Assembly (NCBI GenBank): GCA_033439255.1
Contig: CM065886.1
Span: 496,001 to 560,000 of the forward strand
Length of the DNA stretch: 64,000 nt
Direction of reading: 5' to 3'
DNA from: Hericium rajendrae
Lineage: Eukaryota; Basidiomycota; Agaricomycetes; Russulales; Hericiaceae
Under the pieces are notes generated by a model. The model saw only the letters and a list, made by a program, of their open reading frames with translations. It searched no databases and was not told where the DNA came from. This document shows positions 34,901 to 46,345 of the stretch, one piece after another. The stretch's first letter is position 1, and every line of letters starts with the position of its first letter. The translations under genes and the position numbers were made by a program.

Positions 34901-36127
34901 GGCGATCCGTACTCCAAACGGACAGGCAAAGTAGGTGTCTTGACGGCGAAGCTGGCGATTTATAGTGGGCATTGCAGTGGGTCAGGATAAAACTAGTGCC
35001 ACTCACTATGCGGGAGATGCCCGGGCAGACGAGACAGAAGAGGACCACTTGACATCAACCAGGGAGATGCGAGATATCGGGACCGTCGACTGTAGCATCA
35101 CCTCACGCACAACTCCCGTAGTAGTATCAGCGAGTTCAACGACTGAGAAGTCAACACCCTCCTCCCGATTCGACACGGTGATTCCGTGTTTGTCCTGCGT
35201 AGCCTCATCATGAACTGCTTTGTATGCAAGAAATCGTCCGGCCCTGCGGTGTCTAGGTCCAGCAAGGTGTTCCGACCAATGCTCCTCGGGAATGTTCACA
35301 TTGCAGATATTACAAAGCCGAGCACCATCCAGGTCAGGAGGCGCCGAGGATTCATCAGGTCGCTCGATATTAGGGAATAGACCCCTGTTAGACGCCGCCT
35401 TGCGATGACGTCTGGAAATGACATGGCCAGACCAGTTGTAACCCGCAATAGAGATTTCGCATATGGGACAAAGAAAATGATTATATTTGCCAGAGACCGT
35501 TGCGAGGTGCCGACGGCCTTGGAGATGGCTTCGATATTCTGCTTCCGTTGACAGGACCAAGCCACAAGGCTCGCATGTAAGAGCGTTGTGGTTGAACCGA
35601 CAGTTTTGATTTTGGCATAGACCCGTCGAAAGAAATGCGGGACAAGTCTGCACCATGGTGATGGCTGAGTGCAAAGGGTGGGAGGAGGGGGTCGCTGCCA
35701 GCACTCGATCCTTATACAAACCCAGGCGCGTGGAGAACCGAGGGCGTTTCTCCTGGGAAAAGAAGGTCCATAGATTGCTGCGGCTTCTGCGAGGTCCCCG
35801 TTATGACATATGCTGAAAGACGCACGATCGAGATGGAGTATTGCTCACCAAATCCATTCCGCAGCAATGATCGTGATCCACCGTCGCCTTACGAGCAAAC
35901 GAAGACACTGCGCGCACAGTGAGCAAACCCTGTCAGTAAGCAGCAATTCTCTCGCTGAAGACAAAAATTGGACATGTGGATAGAAAATGAACCAATGAAA
36001 CGTGTTTAACGTACTGCACATACACGAGGTAGGGCCAGGCAACCTCCTTGATGTGCTCCGCGGTACGCTGTAAGAAGTGTGCGTACGCGTGGTCGCGTCA
36101 AGATAATGGTCTTACGGATTTGGACAT
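31898..36127. repeat. Tandem duplication, copy B (~4.2 kb unit)
   Basis: Second copy of the unit with helicase gene B. Homology to copy A begins near 31898 and ends near 36127, just short of the RPT6 stop codon at 36332. Confidence 0.9.
32085..35656 (-). CDS. MOV10/SDE3-like SF1 RNA helicase with CCCH and C2H2 fingers, copy B
   Basis: Ten exons, complement of 32085..32401, 32460..32565, 32627..32745, 32798..33072, 33136..33750, 33811..34186, 34241..34287, 34349..34411, 34469..34951, 35007..35656, encode 1016 aa. Exons 3, 4, 5, 8 and 9 have the same lengths as in copy A (63, 47, 376, 119, 106 nt) and all intron phases agree. The finger set is the same (CCCH from [11 protein letters not shown], then TCEPCG, LCPICE, LCNICN), as are the helicase motifs (GPPGTGKT at 539-546, [28 protein letters not shown]). 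Exon 6 carries 48 extra bases, giving an acidic 16-residue insert ahead of SHPP. The start at 35656 aligns with the copy A start; an in-frame codon at 35719 would add 21 residues. No disabling change is seen, so both copies look functional. Confidence 0.93.
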
Positions 36128-36331
36128 AGCCCAGCGGACGACAATAGTCCCGGAGACTTGAATAGCAACACGGGTAGATAAGGCAAAAAGCTAGTCCGAT
36201 GCTGGGCGATGACTTCTGTAGACCTTGCGACCATGTCAAAGGCTTATTAAGGTAGATGACCCGCGTCAAAGGATAGAAGGAAAAATGAATGCCAGAATAC
36301 ATGAAGTGTGGACAGAACGAAACTGGTACGA

Positions 36332-37881
36332 TTATGTGAACAACTTGTTTACAGACGTGCTGGCATCTTGACTCTTCTTCAACACCTGTAGAAATACCGT
36401 GTGAATATTGAATGAAACAGAGAAGAATCCAGAAATCACATACCTTTGCTACAGCAAACTCGAAATCTTCTTGCGTAACATGCTGTCTTCGTTCGCGCAG
36501 GGCGTACATACCTATTGAAGCAGCATCAATACTTCGGCGTTCGTTCCGACTGATATGAAGGAAAACGGCATACCAGCTTCGGTGCAAATACCTCGGACCT
36601 CGGCACCAGAGCACTGACCCATCTTCTCAGCCAGAGCGCGCAGATTGATACCGCGCTGCAGCGACATCTGATAGTGGTCTGTGAGTCCTGCACACCATTA
36701 AGCTATTCCAAGCCACTCACCTTGCGCGAATGGATTCTCAGGATCGCCACACGAGCTTCGGGCCCCGGCGGTGGGAATTCAATCTTGCGGTCGATACGCC
36801 CTGGCCGCAAAAGGGCCGAGTCCAAGATATCTGACAGACGGCGGTGTGAATCAGGGCAGCAAAGGGGGCATTTGAAATGCACGAACCTATGCGGTTAGTG
36901 GCCATGATAACCTTGATATTCTTGGTGGGCTCGAAGCCATCGAGCTGGTTCAGGAGCTCCAGCATCGTGCGTTGTACCTCGGAGTCGCCGCCCCCAGAGC
37001 CGCTCTCACCTCGCGAGGAGCCGATAGAGTCGATCTCGTCCATGAAGATGATACTTGGCGCATGCTCGCGTGCCATGACGAACAACTCGCGGACCATGCG
37101 GCTACCCTCACCAATGTACTTCTGCACGAGCTCCGAGCCGGAGACACGGATGAACCTGCAGTCCGTGTGATGTGCAACCGCACGCGCGAGTAGCGTCTTT
37201 CCTGTTCCGGGAGGGCCGTAAAGTAGCACACCCTTGGGCTGAGCGATACCGAGGGACTCGAAAAGCTCGGGGTGCTTCACGGGCAGTTCGATGACCTCCT
37301 TGATTTCTTTGATTTGCTTGTCAAGACCGCCGACCATCTCATATGTGCTGTCTGGAACCTTCTCCACCATCATGAGTGAGACAAGAGGGTCAACCTTGTT
37401 CGGGAGGATCTTGTGAATGGTGTACGAATCGGACCGAAGCGCTACCCGCAGAGAAGGTTTCAGGGCACTGAGTTCAATCTCTGGATCGAAGTCGACAACT
37501 AGCCACGATACCATGTCAGAAATGGCTAGAACTAAAGAGAGTTGGGACGCACTGTATTTGCCCTCGGGCTGGACCTTCACCAGGACCTTCTTCTTACTCA
37601 TGACCTTCACGACCTCGCCGACATAGCTTCCAGGCTCATGGAGAAGCTGCAATTCTTCCCGTAGCAGGCGCACTACCAAAAAAACATCAGTATGACCTTT
37701 GACCAGGACAAAATCGTGCACACGCACCTCTTGCATTCAAAGCATTCCGCTGGGCCTCTAACCGACGCAAGTTCTGTGTTTTCTGATTGATGAGGATTTC
37801 CGCGGCCTCGATCTTGGCCTGGTAGTATGCTTTGACACCACCATTTGGCGTGATTGGTTGACGTTGTACTGCGACAGGCAT
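36332..37881 (-). CDS. RPT6: 26S proteasome regulatory ATPase Rpt6 (PSMC5/Sug1)
   Basis: Seven exons, complement of 36332..36385, 36444..36511, 36574..36667, 36721..36830, 36887..37498, 37553..37672, 37728..37881, encode 403 aa, the normal Rpt6 length. An N-terminal coiled coil (about 20-65, [20 protein letters not shown]) precedes an OB fold. The AAA+ module has Walker A GPPGTGKT (186-193), Walker B IIFMDEID (241-248), the SRH with RPGRID, and a C-terminal helical region ending VNKLFT. Rpt6 is one of six ATPases in the base of the 19S particle that unfold ubiquitinated substrates; yeast Rpt6/Sug1 also affects transcription. Residues specific to Rpt6 rather than other Rpts include [18 protein letters not shown] and the GGVKAYYQ start. 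Confidence 0.97.
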
Positions 37882-39281
37882 GTTGTGGTGAAGTATGTGG
37901 TGTGTGTGGTGACGGAGGATGGCTTGCTCGTCGCGCGTACGGCTTACGCGTCTCCGCCAACGCGTGTCACGATGATGTCACGATGTCACGCTCCACGCAA
38001 ACATGTCAATCAATTATTCCAATATATTCACGGAGTCTGAAATATCCTGTACCGCCGTGTCGGCGCCTACGCCGGGGAAATACAGTATCTCTCGAACTAA
38101 GATGAAGGGCACGTCTAAAATCCAGGACTATGCCCACGGGGCTGCATTCAGGTATGACATTCAAAACAGCCTATCCAACTGGTAAACACACATTCGCAAT
38201 TTGACACCCACCAGGCCAAATATGCGGACCTCAGGAGCACCAGGGCCGACCCGTCGACAGACATCCCCCGCGTGCGTTCTTTCGCACTGATAGCGTCTCC
38301 ATATAGCGACGCTTCTGATCTAGCTAAATGGCACGTCTACCCGTGACCTCAGCACATCGATTGCGCTCCAAGAGAAGCAAAAACTCCCCGGCCAAGACGA
38401 TGGGCACAGGATAAGGCCTGGGCTGCTGCTGGCCGGGTGCGTGCTTGGATGACAAGCATAATCAAGATAAGCGCCGGTAATCTCAATGAATTGGTGAACA
38501 TGCATGCGTGGCCTCGAGGTCGGTGTGTATGGTCGCGCTGTCGCGCCATCGTTTGGATCATTGAACGATTCAGGGTGCATACCCGTATGGACTGAGGAAC
38601 GCTGTCAGTGGAGACGTCGAAGCACAAGGCCATGTCTGCTTTCGTCGGGAAGTGATGGTCAGCTCCCCCATCATTTGCAATTGACGAACACAACACTTAC
38701 GACAGGGCGAAGACTCTTTGAATAGATAAGCTCGCAGCGCAAGCACTCGGTAACAGTGGCCGTGTGGAAGTAGCGACAGCCATGGGGACGTCTGCACATA
38801 GCAGGCAACAGCCGACCCCCACGACATCCACCATACGAATGGAGAAAGTGCTTCGTCTGCGACCGAGAAAGGGGCCTCGTAAATGCGTGTTTTGAGGTCA
38901 TCGGCTAGAGTAATTCGGCCGATATCTGGGACTGTCAGCGGCCGAACTTTGCATGCAGGGCGTTGGGTTCCGAGGCGATGCTCGGACCCTGCTTCGCGCA
39001 AATACGATCGAGCACGGCGCATATCTAGCTCTCCACACAGGATGGAGCGGAACGGCTAAAAGAAGGCAAAATCGGTGAATTGCCAGCCTATATCGGTCCA
39101 GTCCAGACGTCCTATCACGGCACGTCGATACTGCTACACTCTTTCCTAATGAAAGATTTTCCGCGCACTGCGGCTACGGTGCTATCCGATGCTATCGGCA
39201 GCTACATGCATTTTACGGGTGTTGCGGCACCACCCTGCGGGATGCCGCATGTCTGTCTCCACCACGACATGCGTTTTGCAT
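37882..39281. other. Intergenic ~1.4 kb with an unassigned frame
   Basis: Contains the RPT6 promoter. A minus-strand frame at 38570-39022 has a piece, VRPLTVPDIGRITLADDLKT, that looks protein-like and includes a GTAAGTG donor-like site at 38702. It may be a gene remnant or an exon of an undefined gene. No family was recognised, so it is not called as a CDS. Confidence 0.35.
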
Positions 39282-40066
39282 TCACATACCATACTTCCTC
39301 TTTATTGCTGACCACCCCGCCGACGCGGCCCTGTAGGTGTCCACGAACTGCTGCATGTCGTGCTCGGGTATTCGGTTGGCGTCGATGCCGTTCCAGTAGC
39401 GCGTCATGCAGTAGACGATGTCGTGTGCATCACGATCTGAGCCGCGGCTGGGAGTACAGCAGCATTGTGAGACGGAAGATGACACGGGGCACGGAAAATG
39501 GCATACATGACCCATGCTTTCAGTTTTGCGCGAACGAATTCCGAGACAGTCAGGAATGGGATTCCACCCACAGTCGTCACAGTGAGGGCGTCCAGTCGTC
39601 GTGGACCCTCTTCCCCGGCCGGCAGGATTTCAATCTGCGAACGACATCTGCGAAAGAAAAATGGCTGGAGGTGCTAGTTGCTCACCTCGACTGGGGGTAT
39701 ATACCGGTGATACTTTGCATGTAGCCTAAAAATTTGTCCTATGAGAACAAGGCCAGTGCAATATTGTGAAAGCGCGTACCGATTGCTCCAAGGCGATGCC
39801 GTAATCGAAATGTCGGGACTGCCTGTGACGGCCTGGCGTACACGACGAAATGGATGAGAGCGGCCGCCGTCAACGATGCATGCCATTTCCTAAAACGAGT
39901 CAGCAACCGACTGGGACTCGAGCCGTGACCAACATACATCTGCTTGTGGGCTGTTGGCTAGCACAGCCGTGAACAAGCTCCCATAAAATGCATGGGGGAC
40001 TCCACTGGCTCGCAGGAGCCGGGAGAGGGCGCTGGCCGCCTCGAGATATCTCGCAGTCTCAGGCAT
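39282..40066 (-). CDS. Small nucleotidyltransferase-like fungal protein, 190 aa
   Basis: Five exons, complement of 39282..39447, 39507..39634, 39686..39725, 39780..39889, 39938..40066, all in phase. The N-terminal helix-then-HAFYGSLFTAVL arrangement resembles the IPHAFxGGxAxxxLG start of fungal proteins with a nucleotidyltransferase-like fold. Further pieces are DGGRSHPFRRVRQAV, IEILPAGEEGPRRL, GIPFLTVSEFVRAKLKAW and a C-terminus ending SAIKRKYGM. The GG-S signature and the D-x-D expected of an active enzyme are not evident: the second position reads YGSLF. It may be a diverged or inactive member. The family assignment is from memory of similar fungal proteins and should be tested with structure-aware searches. 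Confidence 0.65.
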
Positions 40067-40943
40067 ATCGAAGGAGGGGGGGAGGCGAAGAGCAAGGAAT
40101 AGACATGATATGACGGGAGGTCGAAAGGTTGAACTCTATCGCGAAGCGTCGAAAGAACGATTGGGGGATATGAACTGGTTCTGCGACCGAATGGACCGGG
40201 TGGGGGAACCAACCCTGTCGGGATTCGGAACCACGCTGAGGACTTGCCGATGCGGAAAGGTCCGATGAGTGGGGGACCAGCACGTTTTTGTAAAGGCCTT
40301 GCACGGTTGTGTCAAGAGGTCCAGCAATGGTGTCACATGCCGGAGGTGCGACGGGTATCGAGATAAACTCAGCCATGGCGGCGCAGGACGAGTGCCCTTA
40401 GCGCGCGAGAGCGCGAAGACCAAGCGACAGACTGCGAGAGACTCGCAGCGACATAAACGCCGGCCCCCCCTGAGGATGCGCCGGTCGAGCGTCAGCTGAG
40501 ACCGCTGACCTTCGCCGGAGTCCAGAACATCGCCTTGAACTTCTAGATCAACGGGGATTGTGAAGACCTTCACACCCCGGAGAATCAAGCCACACGAAGT
40601 CGGGACATTGGCTGTAAAGTGGTGCCGTCGTTCGCCGAACTTTGGATGATACTTTCGAGTACGCCAGCGGTGCGCATCGCTGTGTGGGGAAACGCAGACG
40701 CGAATGCGGGGATGGCGAAGGCCAGGAACCGACGAATTGGTTCTTCCCCGCCGTCTTTTTACGTTTAATGGTGAACCGGTGGTCATGTCACGCCCATTTT
40801 CAGATCGCACGTGTCACAACCGCGGGTCACGCATCCTCTGCGCACGACGTGACGGCTGTAAGCTCTGTCTTGCCTGCTCCATCTCCTAGCCTTCTTTCGC
40901 TGGTCCGAGTTCCTGCCAGTCGTTCCTTCTTGTCGACCCGCGC
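40067..40943. other. Divergent intergenic region, ~0.88 kb
   Basis: Separates the nucleotidyltransferase-like gene (-) from MRS2 (+) and should hold both promoters. A 224-codon minus-strand frame (40136-40810) overlaps it. It lacks recognisable motifs and I regard it as chance. Confidence 0.5.
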
Positions 40944-43147
40944 ATGCATACGGGACTCTGCAAGCACGTCCTGCGCAATGTGAAGCTCATTTCCCATCGA
41001 GGCGCACCGACTTCGACATGCCATGGCCTCCGGACTTACGCCCCGCGGAACGTAATATCTGGCGCAATGCGCACTCACGATTCATCTCGCAGCACGCGCA
41101 TCAGTGCTTCCCGATCATCACTAGATGTTCGTGTACGCGCGATGTCATGGGCAACGAGATTCAACCTGAGGACGCCTCCCAAAGAGCCTCCATTACCCTC
41201 AGACGCGCAGGAGGAAACGACGAAGGCAGCCATGCTGGAAAAATCCATAAAGGGTCGTCAGCCTACGGACCTCATGCTACGATGTACGTTATGCATTGCT
41301 TTGAAGCAATCAGATTTAATGAACGGGCTCGCTTAGGTACCATCATGGATGCAGACGGTGAGTTGCACGCGTCCACCCTTTGTCAGTGGTGGGAGGAGCA
41401 CCGTTCGGTTGATTCTTCGAATCACCGCTCAATTCAGTTGTAAAACCCGTCGAACGGATCATCAGCCGTTACCTCATCCACATATCTTTTTCCAATATAT
41501 AGCACCCGCAAACACTGGCGTCTCGAATTTGCCTCCTTTGTACTCAATGACTTACGTCTGTTCCTCCAGGAAACGTGAAGACCATCTCGGGCCAGTTCAA
41601 GAAGTCGGACCTATGCGCCGAGCACCGTCTAAACGTAAGGACTCAGGGTCCCCCTTCTCGCACATTCGCTGATGCAGGTGACGATTGGGCGTTCCAGCCG
41701 CGTGACCTACGCAAAATTGACTCCAGGATCCCCAACTTAGTTCCCACCATTCTCGTGCGTCGAGGCTATATCCTGGTACGTTCCCGCATCATCGCTCGAA
41801 TTAGCACATGCCATTTATGGAGCGCATGGGCAGGTCAACATCCTCCACATCCGTGCACTCGTGAAAGCGGACGCGGTGATCCTCTTCGACAGCTATGGTT
41901 CCACCGACTCACGATTGCACTCCGTGTTCCTATACCACCTCGAAGTAAGCCAGCCGCGCATCTGCACTGTCGCACGTGTCTCAACCCTTCTACCCAGCAC
42001 AATCTGAAAGCCAAAAATACCGGCATGCCCTATGAATTCCGGTGAGTCTCTCCGCCTCCGCTCCTTCTTGCGTCTTCTCACGCACGTCACCCAGCGCTCT
42101 GGATTCGATTCTGCTGTCCGTCGTAAGTGCGCTCGAGGCCGAGATGGTCTTCATCCGAAACCTCGTCGGCGGCCTGCTCGCCGAGCTCGAGGACGACATC
42201 GACCACGACAAGTTTCGCCGATTGCTGCACTACGCGCGGCGGCTCGCCTCCTTTCAGAATCGCGCAAAACTCGTACGTTACCGTTTCCACTCCTTGCCTT
42301 TCGGGATCTATGTCTCACCGAGGTATCTGCGCGCAGGTGCAAGAGGCGATCGAGGAGGTACTCGAACAAGGTCTGGATCTGCAGCTTTGCTCCCCTGGCG
42401 CGCTTTATTGAATTGACTTTTTGCTCTTCACAGACGAGGATCTCGCCGCGATGTACCTCACCGACCTGGCGCACGGCGTCCCGCGTCTCCCGAGCGACCA
42501 CGAGGAGCTCGAGGTTCTTCTCGAAACGTTCTCGAAGCAGGTCGAGGAATTCGTCAACGAAGCGGAGAACACAACAGTATGTGCCTAGGGATGCCTGCCG
42601 GGGAGCAGAACTGACGATGCATCTTTAGAGCAACGTGCAGTCGACGCAGGAGATCGTCGAGCTCATCCTCGACTCTAATCGCAACGCGCTACTTGCGCTG
42701 GATCTGAAAGTGCGCGTCACCCGTCGTATTTTCAAACACGATCACTGAGATATCTACAGGTCTCCATCGGGACTATGGGTATCGGCGTCGGCACGCTCGT
42801 CGCTGGCCTCTTCGGCATGAACGTATGCCCCTTCCCCCCTCTTCTTATTCACAATCTAACCTCGCGACCCCCCACAGCTCATGTCACATCTCGAAAACCA
42901 GCCCTATGCCTTCGCCGCGCTGTCCGTCCTCGCCACCGCACTCGCCGCGCTCTGGTCCTGGGCCGGCCTGCGAAAGTACTTTTTCCCTTTTCTCCACTTC
43001 CCATTGCAATTAATTTGCTGACCCGACCTCCTGCGCAGGCTCTCGAAGATCCAGAAGATCGGGCTGTCCGCGTCCGGGGACCGGAGGGCCCAGAGCGCGA
43101 AGCGGCGCACGGGCGCGTGGCTGCCGCGGCCACTGCGCCGGCGGTAG
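40944..43147 (+). CDS. MRS2: Mitochondrial Mg2+ channel MRS2 (CorA family)
   Basis: Thirteen exons, 40944..41283, 41337..41357, 41570..41634, 41698..41775, 41834..41944, 41998..42041, 42095..42272, 42337..42370, 42434..42576, 42629..42709, 42760..42822, 42878..42975, 43039..43147, encode 454 aa. The N-terminus is Arg/Ser-rich without acidic residues over about 70 aa, as expected of a mitochondrial targeting sequence. The core has RDLRKID, ILVNILHIRALV and YEFRALDSIL. The CorA/MRS2 hallmark GMN is at 384-386, at the end of the first transmembrane helix (TMGIGVGTLVAGLFGMN), followed by a second (YAFAALSVLATALAAL). A basic tail faces the matrix. The channel imports Mg2+ across the inner membrane. 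Exon 2 is only 21 nt and intron 2 is 212 nt. The start is the first ATG giving a presequence. Confidence 0.95.
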
Positions 43148-43639
43148 GCTGGCGGCTTCTGAGTCGGTCGTCGTGTCCCGAGGATGGTTGTCGCTATCTC
43201 TGCATTCCATCGTATACCCAGCATTTCAACACATACGTAGAGAGCCCGGTGCATAGATATTTATCTAGTTCCGTCTCCCTCCTCAGTAGAATAATTACGT
43301 CGCTAAGTACACATAGAGTTGGATACAATATACACCGCTGTACTGCAAACTTCTCGATTCGCGGCCGCCGTGCCTGTCTCGCCGCAATTCCACTTCTCGC
43401 CGGCCCAGGCGCGAAGCCGCGCGCACCGTTCTTCCTACGAACTTTAGCTTCGAGCCATCGAGCAAGCCTGCATCGCGCAATGCGATCCGCGACGCCGAGC
43501 GTGCCTCGGGCCTCAGATTTAGGTTTCCCGCCCTCGGACACCCGCCCCGGATCCAGACGCAGGGCGCGCGCGCACACACCTGTTCGCGTCCTCGGAGCCT
43601 TTACGCATGTGGGTGCCGAATAAGAGAACAAGCGATAAG
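43148..43639. other. 3' flank of MRS2
   Basis: Nothing beyond the presumed MRS2 3' UTR is recognisable. A long minus-strand frame (43194-43835) crosses it but shows no family signature. Confidence 0.5.
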
Positions 43640-44230
43640 CTCTGCACAAAGAGGTGCGCTCATACTGTGCCTGTGGACGATGACAGAACGGGGTCCAGGA
43701 CGTGCGGGACGGTGCTGCGAGGAAGGCGATGCTAGGGACCGTGTTGGAGGTTCTTGCGCTGGTTCTTCCGCATGTCGGGATTCGGGCGTGCTCTTCGTCG
43801 GGCTTGCGGGGTGGTGTGTGCTGGGAGTATGCCAAGTGGGTTCATATAATACAGGGATCGACATCCCCGCGCCCATGACTGTGCTAGAATATTTCGTGGG
43901 ATTGTGTGGGAGGCAATGGCATAACATGGAAAAGAACACCAGCATGCTGTCGGAGGAGTGGCACGAAAAGTCTTCTTCAAGAGCGTGTACTTTGCATTTT
44001 CCTGCACGCTCATACTGTGGAACCTGCGGACGAAAAGCCAGCATTATTCCTGCGGAAGGAAGGAATACTAGATACTCCGTCAGGAAGTTCTTGCGCTGGT
44101 TCCTGCGCTGAGTATCGGGATTCAGGTGTATACCTGCGTCAAGTGGCTTATATACCGTACTGGAAGTATGCCAAGTAGGACTGTACAATACAAGGATCGA
44201 CATCCTCGCGCCCAAAGTTTTCCTGGGACG
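43640..44230. repeat. Imperfect ~350-bp tandem duplication
   Basis: Two diverged copies, about 43640-43900 and 43990-44230. Shared words at constant offset are GCTCATACTGTG (43658 and 44008), TTCTTGCGCTGGTTC, AGTATGCCAAGT and GGATCGACATCC followed by CGCGCCCA. Offsets run from about 335 to 350, so small indels have accumulated. No coding content was recognised. Confidence 0.75.
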
Positions 44231-44459
44231 GTGCGGGCGGTGAGCCCTACTTACGCCTGGTTGTGCTCATCGTTCTGGAATGCGTTTGAGGGATCCTAAG
44301 GATATGAATGGTGAGGGCATGTCTACTCACTGTCTACGCCGCCTGAGAGACCGACTTCTGGATCTATCGGACGTGATGAGCGTCGAGCGAGCAGTATGTC
44401 TGCAATGATGATCACGAAAACACAAAGCAGGCAGGACAAACTCTCCAAACCAGTCAATG

Positions 44460-44645
44460 GTGTGACTTTGGCCGCAACCTACGGGCCAGACAAAAGTGGC
44501 CTAAGGCCGTAAGTTACGGGCTGGTCAAACCCAGCTGGAATGAGGGTTTTTGGTCCGTAAGCTACGGGCCAGCTGGATCTGGGAATAGACCATAAGTTAC
44601 GGGTCAGCTTATATAGATGTGTACCATAGGTTACGGTGGAGCTGG
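44460..44645. repeat. Degenerate TTACGGGC tandem array
   Basis: About five spaced, diverged copies of TAAGTTACGGGCCAG-like units (for example near 44473, 44511, 44556, 44590, 44627), separated by non-identical spacers. Confidence 0.75.
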
Positions 44646-44789
44646 CAGGGGGTATCTCTTGGGTGCCGGACTAATGGAATTAAATCAGAACCGGACTACT
44701 TTTTCTAACTTCGGACTGCTTTTTTAGGGCTCGGACTAGTGGTTGAAAATTGAACTGGATTACATAAGATAACACAGGACTACGGACTA

Positions 44790-45190
44790 TAGAAGATTAT
44801 GGAATAGAACCATCAGACAGGACTTCGGACTTGTATTGAATAAGACTTCGGACTATTCCACAGGACTTCGGACTACTCTATAGGACTTCGGACTACTCCA
44901 TAGGACTTCGGACTACTCCATAGGACTTCGGACTACTCCATAGAACTTCGGACTACTTAATAAAACTTCGGACTCTGAACTAGACTAAGGACTCTGGACT
45001 CTGGACTTCAGATTGAGAACTTTGGATTAAGGATTATAAAATAGGACTATAGACAACAGACTTTGGACTAGGACTTAAAACTCCGGAACATGACTCCGGA
45101 CTCTAGACTACTACAGATCAAAGACTTCGGACTCCAGACTCCGGACTTTGGACCTCGGACCTCGGACTATAGCCTTCGAACTTCAGACTG
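44790..45190. repeat. 20-bp GGACTTCGGACTACTCCATA array
   Basis: The core at about 44820-44965 has near-perfect 20-bp units (GGACTTCGGACTACTCCATA). It then decays into GGACTNNGGACT motifs through about 45190, and scattered GGACTATAAAATAG words continue to about 45360. Confidence 0.9.
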
Positions 45191-45619
45191 AACCATAAAA
45201 TAGGCATCAGGACTAATCTAATGATAAAATCAAATTAAGGACTACAAAATAAAAACAAAGGACTATAAAATAGAACTAAGGACTACAAAGACAGATTTAG
45301 AATCAGAAAATTAGCCTAAGGACTATAAGATCTATGATCAGACTATGGACTATAAGATAGAACTAAGAACTATAAATATATATTCTAAAATTATTCAACA
45401 GACTAATTTGTATATAAAAAAGGCTACTTGAGTTTTGAATTAAATTATTATAGGACGAAGAAAAAGAGCAGGACAAAACAATAGTAGCTAGTAACAATCA
45501 AACTTTCAAGTTGACGCGTCTTTAGTTGTACAGCCACAAGACCCATATCTAGATTCTCGGTATTTGAGTCATAACAAAGAGTATGTTCAGTCACTTAGTG
45601 CATTGAGGGAACGCCAGGC

Positions 45620-46345
45620 GAGCTTGACAAAGTGCCATTGTTGATTGGCCATCCTGCGCTGGCCTGTCTGTCACAATGTAGCAGTCATCCAATGACAGGC
45701 CTGCCCTTCCTATGTACCAATGAGTCATTGTCTGGCCTCTAGTCATTTAATCTGTAGTGTCCATTCATCATTGACCGGCCTGTCCTCTGATGTCCATTGG
45801 ATCATTGGCTGGCCCACTTGATCCCGTGGGATATCAGTTGCTCGGCCCGTCCTCTACCATCCATTGGGTCATTGGCTGGCCCATCTCCTTATAATGTCTA
45901 CTGGTCATTCATCATTGACGGGCCCGTCCTCTGATGTCCATTGGATCATTGGCTGGCCCTCTTGATCCCACGGGATATCAGTTGCTCGGCCCGTCCTCTA
46001 CCATCCATTGGGTCATTGGCTGGTCCATCCCCTTATAATGTCTACTGGTCATTCATCATTGACAGGCCCATCCTCTGATGTCCAATGGGTCATTGGCTGG
46101 CCCTTTCGATCCCGCGGGATATCAGTTGCTCGGCCCGTCCTCTACCATCCATTGGATCGTTGACAGGCCCATCCTCTTACAATTTCTACTGGTCATTGGG
46201 TCATTGGCTGGCCCATCCTCTTACAATACCACTGCATATTCATCATTGATGGGCCCATTCTCCACTGTCTAATGGGTCATTGGCTGGTCCACTTGATCCT
46301 ACAGGTTGTCAATTGCTCAGCCCATCCTCTACTGTCCAATGGGAT
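45620..46345. repeat. 144-bp higher-order repeat array (ATTGGCTGGCCC)
   Basis: Short units such as CATTGGGTCATTGGCTGGCCC recur throughout. A longer period is visible: CATTCATCATTGAC starts at 45762, 45906 and 46050, exactly 144 bp apart, each followed by CCTCTGATGTCCA. This is a small higher-order satellite. Frames such as 46078-46272 merely read through it. Confidence 0.9.

Noticed and set aside
39901-39940. tRNA T-arm-like GGCTCGAGTCCCAG on the minus strand
   Set aside because: No D-arm or acceptor; it lies in an intron of the nucleotidyltransferase-like gene.
40136-40810. 224-codon minus-strand frame upstream of the nucleotidyltransferase-like gene
   Set aside because: Basic, low-complexity and out of frame with the start of the better-supported gene at 40066; no family signature.
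43194-43835. 213-codon minus-strand frame
   Set aside because: Runs from the MRS2 3' flank into the ~350-bp duplication and shows no conserved segments.
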